A stretch of 35,188 nt of DNA. Origin: Rhodospirillaceae bacterium. GTDB lineage: Bacteria; Pseudomonadota; Alphaproteobacteria; Rhodospirillales; Rhodospirillaceae. The notes under the pieces were generated by a model. That model was given only the letters and a program-made list of their open reading frames with translations, had not been told where the DNA came from and did no database searches. Position numbers and translations under genes: made by a program. Positions 16,261 through 24,433 of the stretch are shown here, piece by piece (the first letter of the stretch is position 1; the number at the start of each line of letters is the position of its first letter). The DNA lies in the NCBI GenBank assembly GCA_018666155.1, contig JABJAH010000045.1:1-35188 (forward strand), in the 5' to 3' direction.

Positions 16261-18063
16261 ATGAATAGCGCGCAACAGATTTTACGTGACGTTTTTGGCT
16301 ACGGCGAATTCCGCTCAGGTCAGGAAGAAGTTATCGAGACGCTAGCATCTGGTCAAAGCGTGCTTGCCGTCATGCCGACGGGGGCCGGAAAATCCATTTG
16401 TTACCAGATACCGGCGGTGATGGCCGATCGTTTGACGGTTGTCGTTTCGCCATTGCTTGCGCTTATGGATGACCAGGTTGCTGCATTGCGTACCAATGGC
16501 GTAGATGTTGCCTGTATCCATTCCGGGCATTCACGCGAGCAAAACATCGCCGAATGGCGGAGAGTTCAAGACGGCGCAAAGCTGCTTTACCTATCACCGG
16601 AACGATTGATGACGGAGCGGATGCTCGCCGCCATATCAGCAATCCAACCGGCGATGTTCGTGGTTGATGAAGCCCATTGCATCTCAAAGTGGGGTGCCAG
16701 TTTTCGACCTGATTATGAGCACTTGTCGCGGCTGCCTGATTTATTTCCCGAAAGTGCTGTTGCCGCGTTTACCGCGACTGCAGATAAGGCGACACGAGAT
16801 GACATCGCAGAGAAGCTGTTCCGTGGACATGGTCGGATCGTCGTGCATGGTTTTGACCGCCCCAATTTGCGATTGACGGTTGCGAACAAAGCCAATTGGA
16901 AATCGCAACTGATGGGGTTTCTGGAAGACAAAGCCGGCCAAGCCGGAATTGTTTATTGCTTGTCGCGTAAGTTTACGGATGAGGTTGCGGTTTATCTTAG
17001 TGAGCAAGGGCTCAACGCGATCCCTTACCACGCCGGCCAGACGGCCGACCAGCGCAAGATCAATCAGGATCGATTCATGAGTGAAGAAGCGGTTGTGATG
17101 GTCGCGACGATTGCTTTTGGAATGGGCATTGATAAACCCGATATTCGCTATGTATGTCATCTCAACTTGCCTGGCAGCATGGAGGCCTACTATCAGGAGA
17201 TTGGGCGTGCAGGTCGCGACGGCGCGCCGGCGGAGACATTACTTTTACACAGCCTTCGGGATATGGGGATGCGCCGTCAGTTCATCGCCAACGAAGGTGA
17301 CGAGGCTCATCGGCGCCGGGAACATCACCGCCTTGATGCGCTGTTAGCCTATTGCGAGGCGTCTGAGTGTCGGCGTATTGCTTTGCTGGCATATTTTGAT
17401 GAGGAGTCCGGTCCTTGCGGCAACTGTGACAATTGCTTGTCCCCGCCGATCGTTGTTGATGGCACAGAGCGGGCGCAAACGCTTTTATCGACTATTCAGC
17501 AGACGGGCCAAGTCTTCGGTGCCGGCCATGTCATCGATATCTTGCGTGGTGTGGAATCGCAAAAGGTCCTTGAGCGTCGACACCAGAACCTAGAGACATT
17601 TGCGGCGGGAAAGCAGTGGCCCAAGGATGAATGGACGATTTTCGTTCGCCAACTCGTAGCTGCTGGTTTCCTCAGCATAAATATTGAAAAATACGGAGGC
17701 CTCCAACTCGGTGAGCGCGGAGGCGCACTTCTCCTGGGCGACGATTTCTTCTCTTATAGGGAGGGCGGCGTAACCCGCTCAGCGCGCAAGTCTGCGAAAA
17801 AGAATACCGATCAGCCGGTTGGCCCAGGTGATGTTTCCTTGCTCTCGCATCTTAAAAAGCTCCGTCTCGACCTGGCACGTGCGCGAAATGTTCCCGCCTA
17901 TGTCGTCTTTTCTGACTCCACATTAATCGAGATGGCAAGTGCGCGGCCCACTACGCTCGATGGCATGTCAGGTATCAATGGGGTTGGGCCTAAAAAGCTT
18001 AAGGAATTTGGGCCAATGTTCTTGCGTGCTATTTCTGAAGAGGGGCTGGAGGTCGCCGAATAA
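16261..18063 (+). CDS. recQ: ATP-dependent DNA helicase RecQ
   Basis: The 600-residue protein unwinds DNA 3'-5' in recombination and replication-fork repair. Walker A is TGAGKS (40-45), the DEAH box is at 136-139, the helicase C-terminal motifs read GIVYCLSRK, ATIAFGMGIDKPDIR and QEIGRAGRDG, and the zinc-binding cysteines are C370, C386, C389 and C392. A winged-helix region and a C-terminal HRDC domain (LLSHLKKLRLDLARARNVPAYVVF) complete the usual order and length. The aromatic-rich loop after DEAH reads SKWGASFRPDY rather than the common SQWGHDFRPDY. The ATG at 16261 begins MNSAQQILRDVFGY, the normal RecQ N-terminus; a TTG three codons earlier is less likely. Confidence 0.96.
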   Translation: MNSAQQILRDVFGYGEFRSGQEEVIETLASGQSVLAVMPTGAGKSICYQIPAVMADRLTVVVSPLLALMDDQVAALRTNGVDVACIHSGHSREQNIAEWRRVQDGAKLLYLSPERLMTERMLAAISAIQPAMFVVDEAHCISKWGASFRPDYEHLSRLPDLFPESAVAAFTATADKATRDDIAEKLFRGHGRIVVHGFDRPNLRLTVANKANWKSQLMGFLEDKAGQAGIVYCLSRKFTDEVAVYLSEQGLNAIPYHAGQTADQRKINQDRFMSEEAVVMVATIAFGMGIDKPDIRYVCHLNLPGSMEAYYQEIGRAGRDGAPAETLLLHSLRDMGMRRQFIANEGDEAHRRREHHRLDALLAYCEASECRRIALLAYFDEESGPCGNCDNCLSPPIVVDGTERAQTLLSTIQQTGQVFGAGHVIDILRGVESQKVLERRHQNLETFAAGKQWPKDEWTIFVRQLVAAGFLSINIEKYGGLQLGERGGALLLGDDFFSYREGGVTRSARKSAKKNTDQPVGPGDVSLLSHLKKLRLDLARARNVPAYVVFSDSTLIEMASARPTTLDGMSGINGVGPKKLKEFGPMFLRAISEEGLEVAE

Positions 18064-18142
18064 GGAGCCTAGAAAAGAGGCGAATTATCCTGACAAAACC
18101 CTTAGCTCTGACAATGCGAGCGCTGGCATTGAGGCTCGGTGA

Positions 18143-18520
18143 CTATGCGCGCCGGGCCTTGCGGGCTGCATATTTCGCATCACGGGCCGCTTTTTGTTCG
18201 ACTTTGAGGGCGGCGGCCTGGATTGCTTCTCGTTTCAATGCCTCTTCCTGTTCAGTCTTTTCGATTTCAATCGCACGCTGTTTGGCAAGTTCTGTGGCTG
18301 CCTTTTCTTCAGCTGTGCGGGTGGCCTTAGCGAGCTTTTGCGCTCGGGCTTCCTCTCTGCGCTTTTCGCGGGCAATGCTAGCAGCCACTCGCTCGGCCTG
18401 TCGTTCAGCGTAGTCAGGTGCGTTGATCGGCGCGTTGGCTTTCGCATTCGCCAGTGTGGCCTGTCGGGCCTTTGCGGCGGCTTGAATCCGCTCATTAAAG
18501 TTCATGTCGTGCTTAGCCAT
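18143..18520 (-). CDS. DUF6481 family protein
   Basis: A 125-residue, highly charged, Ala/Lys/Glu/Arg-rich protein that is almost entirely predicted helix or coiled coil (repeats such as EKAATELAKQRAIEIEKTEQ). The N-terminus NFNERIQAAAKARQATL is characteristic of DUF6481 proteins, which are widespread in alphaproteobacteria and have no established function. The product is basic at both ends and could bind nucleic acid, but that is inference. It converges with recQ. Its upstream region carries one copy of a 50-bp repeat also found at 20348-20397, and a GGAG within this repeat lies 11 bases before the start. The recognition is by resemblance and not by search. Confidence 0.8.
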   Translation of the reverse strand: MAKHDMNFNERIQAAAKARQATLANAKANAPINAPDYAERQAERVAASIAREKRREEARAQKLAKATRTAEEKAATELAKQRAIEIEKTEQEEALKREAIQAAALKVEQKAARDAKYAARKARRA

Positions 18521-18529
18521 GTATTCTCA

Positions 18530-18579
18530 TACTCCATTCATTCAGTTTCGGGATGTATACTATCTTTCGCCGTTTCACA
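18530..18579 (-). repeat. 50-bp imperfect repeat, copy upstream of DUF6481 gene
   Basis: This segment matches 20348-20397 in the same orientation at 40 of 50 positions, and 33 of the first 38. Read on the minus strand it carries AAAGATAG, ATACA, CCCGA and finally GAATGGAGTAT, directly before the DUF6481 start. It therefore behaves as a promoter/leader segment shared by two loci. The conserved TAGTATACA-like string could include a -10 element. Confidence 0.65.
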
Positions 18580-18739
18580 CAGCAGCCTCTTAGGTGGAGA
18601 GCGTTGCCAAATGGCTTGCTATGTCTGCCAGTTTTCCTCTGACAGCTCTCTAGAAACGCCTCACCGCATGCACAGCTAAATTAAATGCATGAAGTGAGAC
18701 TGTTTCATAGGATATACAGTGAACTGACGAGTGTGATAG

Positions 18740-20092
18740 CTAGATCACGCCATACGCCAGCATTGCATCGGCCACTTTTACGAAACCTGCAACGTTTGCG
18801 CCTTTTACGTAGTTCACATAATCTTCGCTTTCACGACCGTATTCAGCAGAGTTATCGTGAATGTCCTTCATAATATTGCGGAGCAATTGCTGAAGTTCTT
18901 CTTCTTTCCAAGATATGCGTGCTGAGTTTTGACTCATCTCTAGACCCGAAACAGCAACGCCGCCGGCGTTGGCAGCTTTACTGGGCGCATACATAATTTT
19001 TGCTTCTTTGAAAACATCGATACCGGCCAGTTCAGTTGGCATGTTGGCGCCCTCTGAAATCCCTTGGCAGCCATTCTTGACCAAGATTTCAGCATCAGCC
19101 TTAGTGACTTCATTTTGGGTTGCGCAAGGAAAGGCTAAGTCACATGGCACGTCCCATGGGCGTTTACCCGCATGGAATTCGCATCCAAATTCCTTTGCAT
19201 ATTCTTCAATACGCCCCCGGCGTACTGTCTTTAGCTCTTTCACATACTCAAGCTTGTCGGCATCGATGCCCTCCTTGTCGTATATGTATCCTGAGCTGTC
19301 AGATAAAGTTACTACCTTGCCACCCAGCTGATTAATTTTCTCCACTGCATGTGTGGCAACGTTACCCGAACCCGATACTAGACACGTTTTTCCTTCGAAG
19401 GAATCTTTTCGAACTTTAAGCATGTCTTCCATAAAATAGACGGTTCCATAACCGGTAGCCTCGGTTCGAATTAGGCTTCCGCCGAACTCCATTCCTTTGC
19501 CGGTTAGCACGCCCACGAAGGAATTGGTCAGCCGCTTATATTGTCCAAACATGTAGCCGATTTCGCGTGCTCCAACGCCGATGTCTCCTGCCGGAACATC
19601 TGTATCTTCACCGATATGACGGTGTAATTCGGTCATGAATGACTGACAAAACCGCATCACTTCCGAATCTGACTTCCCTTTGGGATTAAAGTCAGACCCA
19701 CCCTTGCCTCCGCCCATTGGGAGACCAGTCAGACTATTCTTAAACGTCTGCTCAAAAGCTAAGAACTTGAGGACACTTAGAGTTACGGAGGGGTGAAACC
19801 GGATCCCTCCCTTGTACGGTCCAATTGCGTTGTTATTTTGCACGCGGTAGCCGCGGTTAACGCGAATATTCTTATTATCATCTTCCCAACACACACGGAA
19901 CATAACAATACGATCTGGTTCGGCCATTCTTCGCAGCACTTCCCATTCTTGGTACTTGGGTTTGTCTGCAATGAATGGAATGATGTCAGCTGCAACTTCT
20001 TGTACAGCCTGATGGAACTCTTTTTCCCCGGGGTTACGCTTACGCACCCCGCCGATGAATGTCTCAAGATCAGGTACATTTTGCGTGCTCAT
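18740..20092 (-). CDS. gdhA: NADP-specific glutamate dehydrogenase
   Basis: The 450-residue enzyme catalyses reductive amination of 2-oxoglutarate with ammonium and NADPH (EC 1.4.1.4), in the cytoplasm as a hexamer. Length and motifs match the NADP type: GPYKGGIRFHPSV, the catalytic lysine region LPMGGGKGGSDFNPKG, PAGDIGVGAREIGYM, the nucleotide-binding GSGNVA and ISEGANMPT. The ribosome site GAGGAGG lies just before the ATG at 20092. The gene stands alone, with a 219-bp spacer to the DUF6481 gene downstream on the same strand and a 357-bp upstream gap. It could assimilate ammonium released by the amide hydrolases elsewhere in the window, an inference from co-location only. Confidence 0.97.
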   Translation of the reverse strand: MSTQNVPDLETFIGGVRKRNPGEKEFHQAVQEVAADIIPFIADKPKYQEWEVLRRMAEPDRIVMFRVCWEDDNKNIRVNRGYRVQNNNAIGPYKGGIRFHPSVTLSVLKFLAFEQTFKNSLTGLPMGGGKGGSDFNPKGKSDSEVMRFCQSFMTELHRHIGEDTDVPAGDIGVGAREIGYMFGQYKRLTNSFVGVLTGKGMEFGGSLIRTEATGYGTVYFMEDMLKVRKDSFEGKTCLVSGSGNVATHAVEKINQLGGKVVTLSDSSGYIYDKEGIDADKLEYVKELKTVRRGRIEEYAKEFGCEFHAGKRPWDVPCDLAFPCATQNEVTKADAEILVKNGCQGISEGANMPTELAGIDVFKEAKIMYAPSKAANAGGVAVSGLEMSQNSARISWKEEELQQLLRNIMKDIHDNSAEYGRESEDYVNYVKGANVAGFVKVADAMLAYGVI

Positions 20093-20136
20093 ATTATCCT
20101 CCTCATTATATTTAATTAGTGTCAGGTGTCTTTAGT

Positions 20137-20164
20137 TATAGAATTATATTCGCGGTATAGAATT
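20137..20164. promoter_or_regulatory. Direct repeats upstream of gdhA
   Basis: TATAGAATT occurs at 20137-20145 and again at 20156-20164, 19 bp apart, about 45-70 bp upstream of the gdhA start in an AT-rich segment that also holds TATAAT-like strings on the gdhA strand. They may be regulator half-sites or promoter elements. No convincing -35/-10 pair could be fixed. Confidence 0.3.
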
Positions 20165-20355
20165 CTACAGCTTTTGAAGTGCAGCTAGAAATTGCCTTGG
20201 GTCATACTCTTCATCTTTCTCAATTGCGGAATAGCTCTCGTTGAGGACAGGAGATGGTTTAATGTATTTCGCGTCCCCTTTAGCTCCGCGTCAACCATCG
20301 CTTGAAATATGGATGATGCAGCCATAGTAGCCTGCTCTGCAGCCGAATACTCCAT
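20165..20355 (-). pseudogene. Small reading frame broken by one base, function unknown
   Basis: From ATG 20355 the minus strand reads MEYSAAEQATMAASS and on to MVDAELKG, then goes out of frame. In the -1 frame from the AAAGGGG run (20281-20275) it continues with DAKYIKPSPVLNESYSAIEK and ends EEYDPRQFLAALQKL at the stop 20165-20167. Adding one G would give a continuous 63-residue protein, and the total length of 191 bases fits one missing base. The composition looks protein-like but no family is recognised. AAAGGGG read as A-AAG-GGG also fits a -1 slippery heptamer, so programmed frameshifting is an alternative to decay or a sequencing error. This fills most of the 357-bp gap between gdhA and the hydrolase gene. 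A 50-bp repeat shared with the DUF6481 gene overlaps its start. Confidence 0.4.
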
Positions 20356-20397
20356 TCGTTCGGTATCGGGTTGTATGCTATCTTTATATGTTCCACA
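20348..20397 (-). repeat. 50-bp imperfect repeat, copy upstream of the broken small frame
   Basis: It matches 18530-18579 at 40 of 50 positions and has the same orientation relative to the reading frame that follows on the minus strand. The conserved GAATGGAGTAT at its end includes the putative ATG at 20355. It lies 53 bp upstream of the plus-strand hydrolase gene, so it could also affect that gene. Confidence 0.65.
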
Positions 20398-20449
20398 TGC
20401 GCCAGCATTTTAAGGTATTCACTAATTCTTACTGTAGGAGGCTGTACTC

Positions 20450-21382
20450 ATGGCTACCCGAACGTTCATTTTTGGTCTCGCGGCGCTGATGATGGCGCCG
20501 ATGTTGGGTGTCGTGCCATCGCAAGCCGAAGAGGCTATGCGCGGCACCTCCAACGACGACTGGCAAGGTTGGGGTGTGTTAAGCGGTGGCAAGGGTTATG
20601 CGGCATCTCCCTTGGGTCAGGTCCATTATCGCGATATCGGCCCGCGCGACTACGAACATCCTATCGTGCTACTACACCAGTCTCCGATGTCGATGATTCA
20701 ATTCGCCGAAGTGCAAAATGCGCTGGCAGAACTTGGCGTGCGTGCCATTACGATCGATACGCCGGGATACGGTAGTTCAGACAAGCCGCAGCAGCAGCCG
20801 ACTATTCAAGAGTATGGCAATAACTTGGTGTATGTGCTGGATCACCTGAACCTTGAAAAGGTACTCGTCGCAGGCCACCACACAGGCGCGCAAATCGCTG
20901 CAGCGTTCGCGGCTAATAATCCGGACCGCGCCGTGGGTGTCATCTTGCATGGCGCGGCGCTGTTCAACGCTGAGGAAAGAGCGAGTTATCAGTCTCGCAT
21001 GGGTAAGGGAAAACCGCGTACGCCTGTGCTGGACGGTTCTCACCTAACACGTATGATGAATTTCCCTATGAGTTCGCAAGAGCAGAAAATCCTCGATGCT
21101 AAGACCTGGCTGGCGATTACGTCGTTCATTCAAGGCCCCGATATTGGCCATTGGGCCGCGTTTCACTACGACATGGAACCCGATCTTAAAGCGATCAACG
21201 TCCCCGGTATGATTTTGACCGACACCGAGGACGACGTTCATTACATCGATGTTCGCGTGTCTAAAATGCGTCCAGACTTTAAATACATGGAGTTTTCAGA
21301 TGGCAACTTGCTCGAGTTAATGGCGCAGCCCCAACGGTGGGCAAAGATTGCGGCAGAATTTGCTGATGGTATCGAGAATTAG
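20450..21382 (+). CDS. Secreted alpha/beta-hydrolase-fold protein lacking canonical nucleophile
   Basis: The 310-residue precursor has a signal peptide cut near residue 26 (VPSQA/EE). The mature part has the alpha/beta-hydrolase core: VHYRDIG, PIVLLHQSP at the oxyanion strand, TIDTPGYGSSDKP and the nucleophile elbow. The elbow reads VAGHHTGA, so histidine H144 replaces the usual Ser, Cys or Asp. No obvious catalytic histidine appears in the C-terminal part, where SDGNLLELMAQPQRW occupies its place. It may be a non-hydrolytic binding protein or use another mechanism; a GHHTGA/GYHTGA elbow occurs in some annotated relatives as far as I recall. The start is fixed by GGAGG eight bases upstream. 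It acts outside the cytoplasm and converges with the acyl-CoA-dehydrogenase-like gene. Confidence 0.88.
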   Translation: MATRTFIFGLAALMMAPMLGVVPSQAEEAMRGTSNDDWQGWGVLSGGKGYAASPLGQVHYRDIGPRDYEHPIVLLHQSPMSMIQFAEVQNALAELGVRAITIDTPGYGSSDKPQQQPTIQEYGNNLVYVLDHLNLEKVLVAGHHTGAQIAAAFAANNPDRAVGVILHGAALFNAEERASYQSRMGKGKPRTPVLDGSHLTRMMNFPMSSQEQKILDAKTWLAITSFIQGPDIGHWAAFHYDMEPDLKAINVPGMILTDTEDDVHYIDVRVSKMRPDFKYMEFSDGNLLELMAQPQRWAKIAAEFADGIEN

Positions 21383-21512
21383 AAAGTCTGCCTTTTTGGT
21401 CACCATTAATCCGACACGTCTCATGGGGGAGAAGTCTTGGAGATGAGGTGATCCGTCAATACCGGCTTCGAGAAGTGCTCTGTCGCTATTGAGGTTTTAT
21501 ACAAGGGTGAAA

Positions 21513-22673
21513 TTAGAACTGAGGTTGGCCGAGCTGCATCCGGCCGACCCTCAACTTGATTATGTCGTCCGTCGGCGCCATCACACTCCCCGCTTGAGCG
21601 TCGCGTAAATATCGACCCAGCGCATTTTGACCGCCATAGCTGCGTCCACCACCAACATTCATTGCCGTTCGTGTGACAAAAAGCGCGGTCTCATCAGCGG
21701 CGCAGACACTCTCAATAAAGGGCGCAGGATCGGCAATGTCGTTTCTCTCTATGAGATCGGCGACCGCGTAAACAAGTGCGCGTGTTCGATCAAGGGCGAT
21801 CCGCATTTCCCCGATGTAACGCTGGATGCCATCAATCTCTGCCAGTTTGGACCCGGTATCACCGTATGCCCGTCCTGTGACGTGATCGACGCAGGTCGCG
21901 TAGGCACCTTCGGCAATCCCAAGATAGACGGCGGCGAACGTAATCATGGAGAAAGGCATAAATACGGGTAGTACTTCAGTCTGCCATGCCGATTCTCCAC
22001 CAAGTCGATTGCCTTGCGGGAGAGTTCCAGAAAAGGTCATGGGAGAGGACGCATTGGCCCGCATACCTAATCCGTTCCATGGCCCATCTATGGACCAATC
22101 GACAGCGTTTTTCTCCAGTACGAAGGAGGTGAACTGGCCAGGCCCCGCGTCATCCAGCATGGCGGGTGTAAAGTATAAATCGGCATGTTCAGACGACGTT
22201 ACCCAACCTTTACGCACGTTGCTGAGTTCGTAGCTCTCTTCGTTCCGTGTTACAGAGCTTTGCAATGACCAGGTGTGTGACCCTGTTCCGGTTTCGGCAA
22301 TGGCAGTGGTTGTGATTCTCTCGCCCGCAGCAATCGGTTTAACGAACCGTTCGTTTTGCTCAGCCGTCGCCAGCCGCCACATCGGTTCGGTGGATTCACA
22401 ATGCATCTTGAAGCACATGCCAGTCGACCCACAGGCCCGGGCCAGGCGCTCGATCACCATCACCGCCGATAAAACATCGGCTCCCATACCACCTAAATTT
22501 TCTGGAATACGGAGCCCGAGCAAACCTGCTTTGGCGAATGCATCAAAGTTCTCTTTAGGAAAAACAGCTGTTGCATCAACCTCGTCAGCGCGCGGGCGCA
22601 GCTGGTTTTCTGCCAAATCCTCCGCGATCGCGACGAAGCGGCGTTGTTCGAGAGTTGGGTCGAATAACGGCAT
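21513..22673 (-). CDS. Acyl-CoA dehydrogenase-fold flavoprotein
   Basis: The 386-residue protein has the ACAD architecture: N-terminal helical domain (LAENQLRPRADEVDATAVFP, LLGLRIPENLGGMGADVLS), middle beta domain (TTTAIAETGTGSHTWSLQ, KGWVTSSEHADLY) and C-terminal helical domain with YGGQNALGRYLRDAQAG. Flavin-binding features are kept. At the place of the catalytic glutamate of medium-chain enzymes (EGT) it reads APT, with A366 at the base position. Such proteins may be monooxygenases or other flavin enzymes of the ACAD fold and not acyl-CoA desaturating enzymes. It diverges from the solute-binding-protein gene, with a 191-bp spacer. Whether it is a dehydrogenase is therefore open. Confidence 0.88.
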   Translation of the reverse strand: MPLFDPTLEQRRFVAIAEDLAENQLRPRADEVDATAVFPKENFDAFAKAGLLGLRIPENLGGMGADVLSAVMVIERLARACGSTGMCFKMHCESTEPMWRLATAEQNERFVKPIAAGERITTTAIAETGTGSHTWSLQSSVTRNEESYELSNVRKGWVTSSEHADLYFTPAMLDDAGPGQFTSFVLEKNAVDWSIDGPWNGLGMRANASSPMTFSGTLPQGNRLGGESAWQTEVLPVFMPFSMITFAAVYLGIAEGAYATCVDHVTGRAYGDTGSKLAEIDGIQRYIGEMRIALDRTRALVYAVADLIERNDIADPAPFIESVCAADETALFVTRTAMNVGGGRSYGGQNALGRYLRDAQAGSVMAPTDDIIKLRVGRMQLGQPQF

Positions 22674-22864
22674 ACGAGCAAGCTGCCTTTTGGAATGGTT
22701 CTATGATTGCTTGGTAAACTCTATGCAACTGGAGAGGAAAAGAGGAGTCCGGGTGATTCGAGCACGTCGAGACAAAGACTCGTGGTTCGCCCAATGAACA
22801 GATATTTGCCCTGATTGTCCTATGCTGAGACAACACACCGTCGGGCTTAGAAAGCAGTTGATCC

Positions 22865-24394
22865 ATGGGCATTGCGAATCACATGACCGCCAAATGCGTC
22901 GCTCTGTTGAGCGCGTTATTGGTGGCCATTGCTTCGCCCAACGCCGAGACACTGCGTATTGGTGTGGCGACAAGAACGCCTGGGTTGGGGAACCCATTCG
23001 CATCGATGATCAGTGGTGGTGTTCACCCAAGCACACTGATCTTCGATGCCCTGGTTCAGATTGATGAGGCTGGTCGCGTTGTGCCCGTGCTTGCAACATC
23101 GTGGGAGAACACGTCACCGGTAACTTGGGTTTTTCGCTTGCGCGAAGACATCTCTTTCGCAAACGGTGAACCTTTCAACGCGTCAACCGTGGTCGCAATC
23201 ATCGCCTATCTCAAAACCGCTGCTGCCCAACGCTATTTCGTTTCCGGCGAGGTCGCGCGCATTGCGACAGTGAAGGCTGTTGATGATTACACGGTAGAAT
23301 TCAGGACCGACTCACCTGACGCGATATTCCCAAAACGCCTTGTCATGATTCTGATGGTGCCGGAGAGGGCGTGGCTAGAATTAGGCCCTGATGACTTTGG
23401 TTTGCAGCCCATTGGTACGGGGCCGTTCTCGCTTGTGGACTGGGGCATGGACAGCGGACGAGCGCGGTTTGTACGTAACCCTACATCCTGGCGAAACGTT
23501 CGGCAGCTCACTGGGATTGAGTTCGCAATCATAGGGGAGTCCGTGAGTAGGGCTCAGGCATTGGTTTCTGACCAAATTGATATTGCCTACGGTCTTGAGT
23601 TCGAGGCATTGCGTCAATTGAAGGAGGATGGATATCGTACGTTGGTGAAAGAGACGCCGATTGTTGGGGCGTTGGCGCTGCCAAACATCGACCCAGAACA
23701 CCCCCTTGCCGATGTTCGAGTGCGGCGCGCTCTAAACTACGGAACCAACAGACAATTGATCGCTTCCATTTTGCTGAATGGTTCTGTCGAGGCGAATGGG
23801 CAGGGCGCAATACCGGGGGTGGTTGGGTATAACCCAGATATAGACCCCTATCCCTATGACCCAGACCGGGCGCGCGCGCTGCTAAAGGACGCTGGATATG
23901 AGAACGGCCTGAGTTTTCGTGCCGACGTTCAGTTGTCGGCCGGCGTTCCGGAGGCAGTGCTAATTTATCAATCCGTGGCGCAGGATTTGCGTGGCATTGG
24001 CGTTGATCTCGAAATACGCCCCACCTTTACGACAGATTGGATTAGAAAGTGGTTCTCTGGTGATTGGGGAGATGCCGACATAATTTCTTCGATCTGGAAT
24101 ACTTCGGCGTATATGGATGCGATCAGGGCTATAGAAAATGTGTCCTGTTCGAAGGCGGGTGCTTTTTTCTGCTTGCCGGAAATGATGGCGGATATCGATG
24201 CGACGAGGACCAATTTCGACCCGATTTCTAGGGAGCAACAGCTGCAACGTCTTCTTGCGCGTCTACATGGTCTCGCGCCGTCGCTGTACCTGTTTCCCCA
24301 AACCAGCATTTTTGCGTTCTCTGACCGAGTTCACAACATTACGTTTGGGAGACAGCAGATAATGATAGAAGAGATCGAGATGCGCGATGAGTGA
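22865..24394 (+). CDS. Family 5 solute-binding protein (periplasmic)
   Basis: The 509-residue precursor belongs to the SBP_bac_5 family that delivers peptides, nickel or other small molecules to ABC transporters. A signal peptide ends near SPNA/ET, and TLRIGVATRTPG, VPVLATSWENTSPVTWVFRLREDISFANGEPFNA, PIGTGPFSLVDW and DVRVRRALNYGTNRQLI are diagnostic. No ABC permease or ATPase gene is nearby. It is instead the first gene of a tight run with the membrane anchor, molybdoenzyme, ferredoxin and nitrilase genes; the next gene begins 39 bp downstream. It may bind the substrate or product of this complex, or work with a transporter encoded elsewhere. ATG 22865 or ATG 22883 could be the start; both leave a signal peptide. 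Confidence 0.92.
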   Translation: MGIANHMTAKCVALLSALLVAIASPNAETLRIGVATRTPGLGNPFASMISGGVHPSTLIFDALVQIDEAGRVVPVLATSWENTSPVTWVFRLREDISFANGEPFNASTVVAIIAYLKTAAAQRYFVSGEVARIATVKAVDDYTVEFRTDSPDAIFPKRLVMILMVPERAWLELGPDDFGLQPIGTGPFSLVDWGMDSGRARFVRNPTSWRNVRQLTGIEFAIIGESVSRAQALVSDQIDIAYGLEFEALRQLKEDGYRTLVKETPIVGALALPNIDPEHPLADVRVRRALNYGTNRQLIASILLNGSVEANGQGAIPGVVGYNPDIDPYPYDPDRARALLKDAGYENGLSFRADVQLSAGVPEAVLIYQSVAQDLRGIGVDLEIRPTFTTDWIRKWFSGDWGDADIISSIWNTSAYMDAIRAIENVSCSKAGAFFCLPEMMADIDATRTNFDPISREQQLQRLLARLHGLAPSLYLFPQTSIFAFSDRVHNITFGRQQIMIEEIEMRDE

Positions 24395-24433
24395 TGTTCC
24401 CGCTAAATTTCAACGCCACATCGAAGTTGCCGC

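Noticed and set aside
18114..18679. Plus-strand frames opposite and beyond the DUF6481 gene
   Set aside because: They are antisense to the Ala/Lys-rich DUF6481 protein; their Ser/Phe/Cys-rich composition is a by-product.
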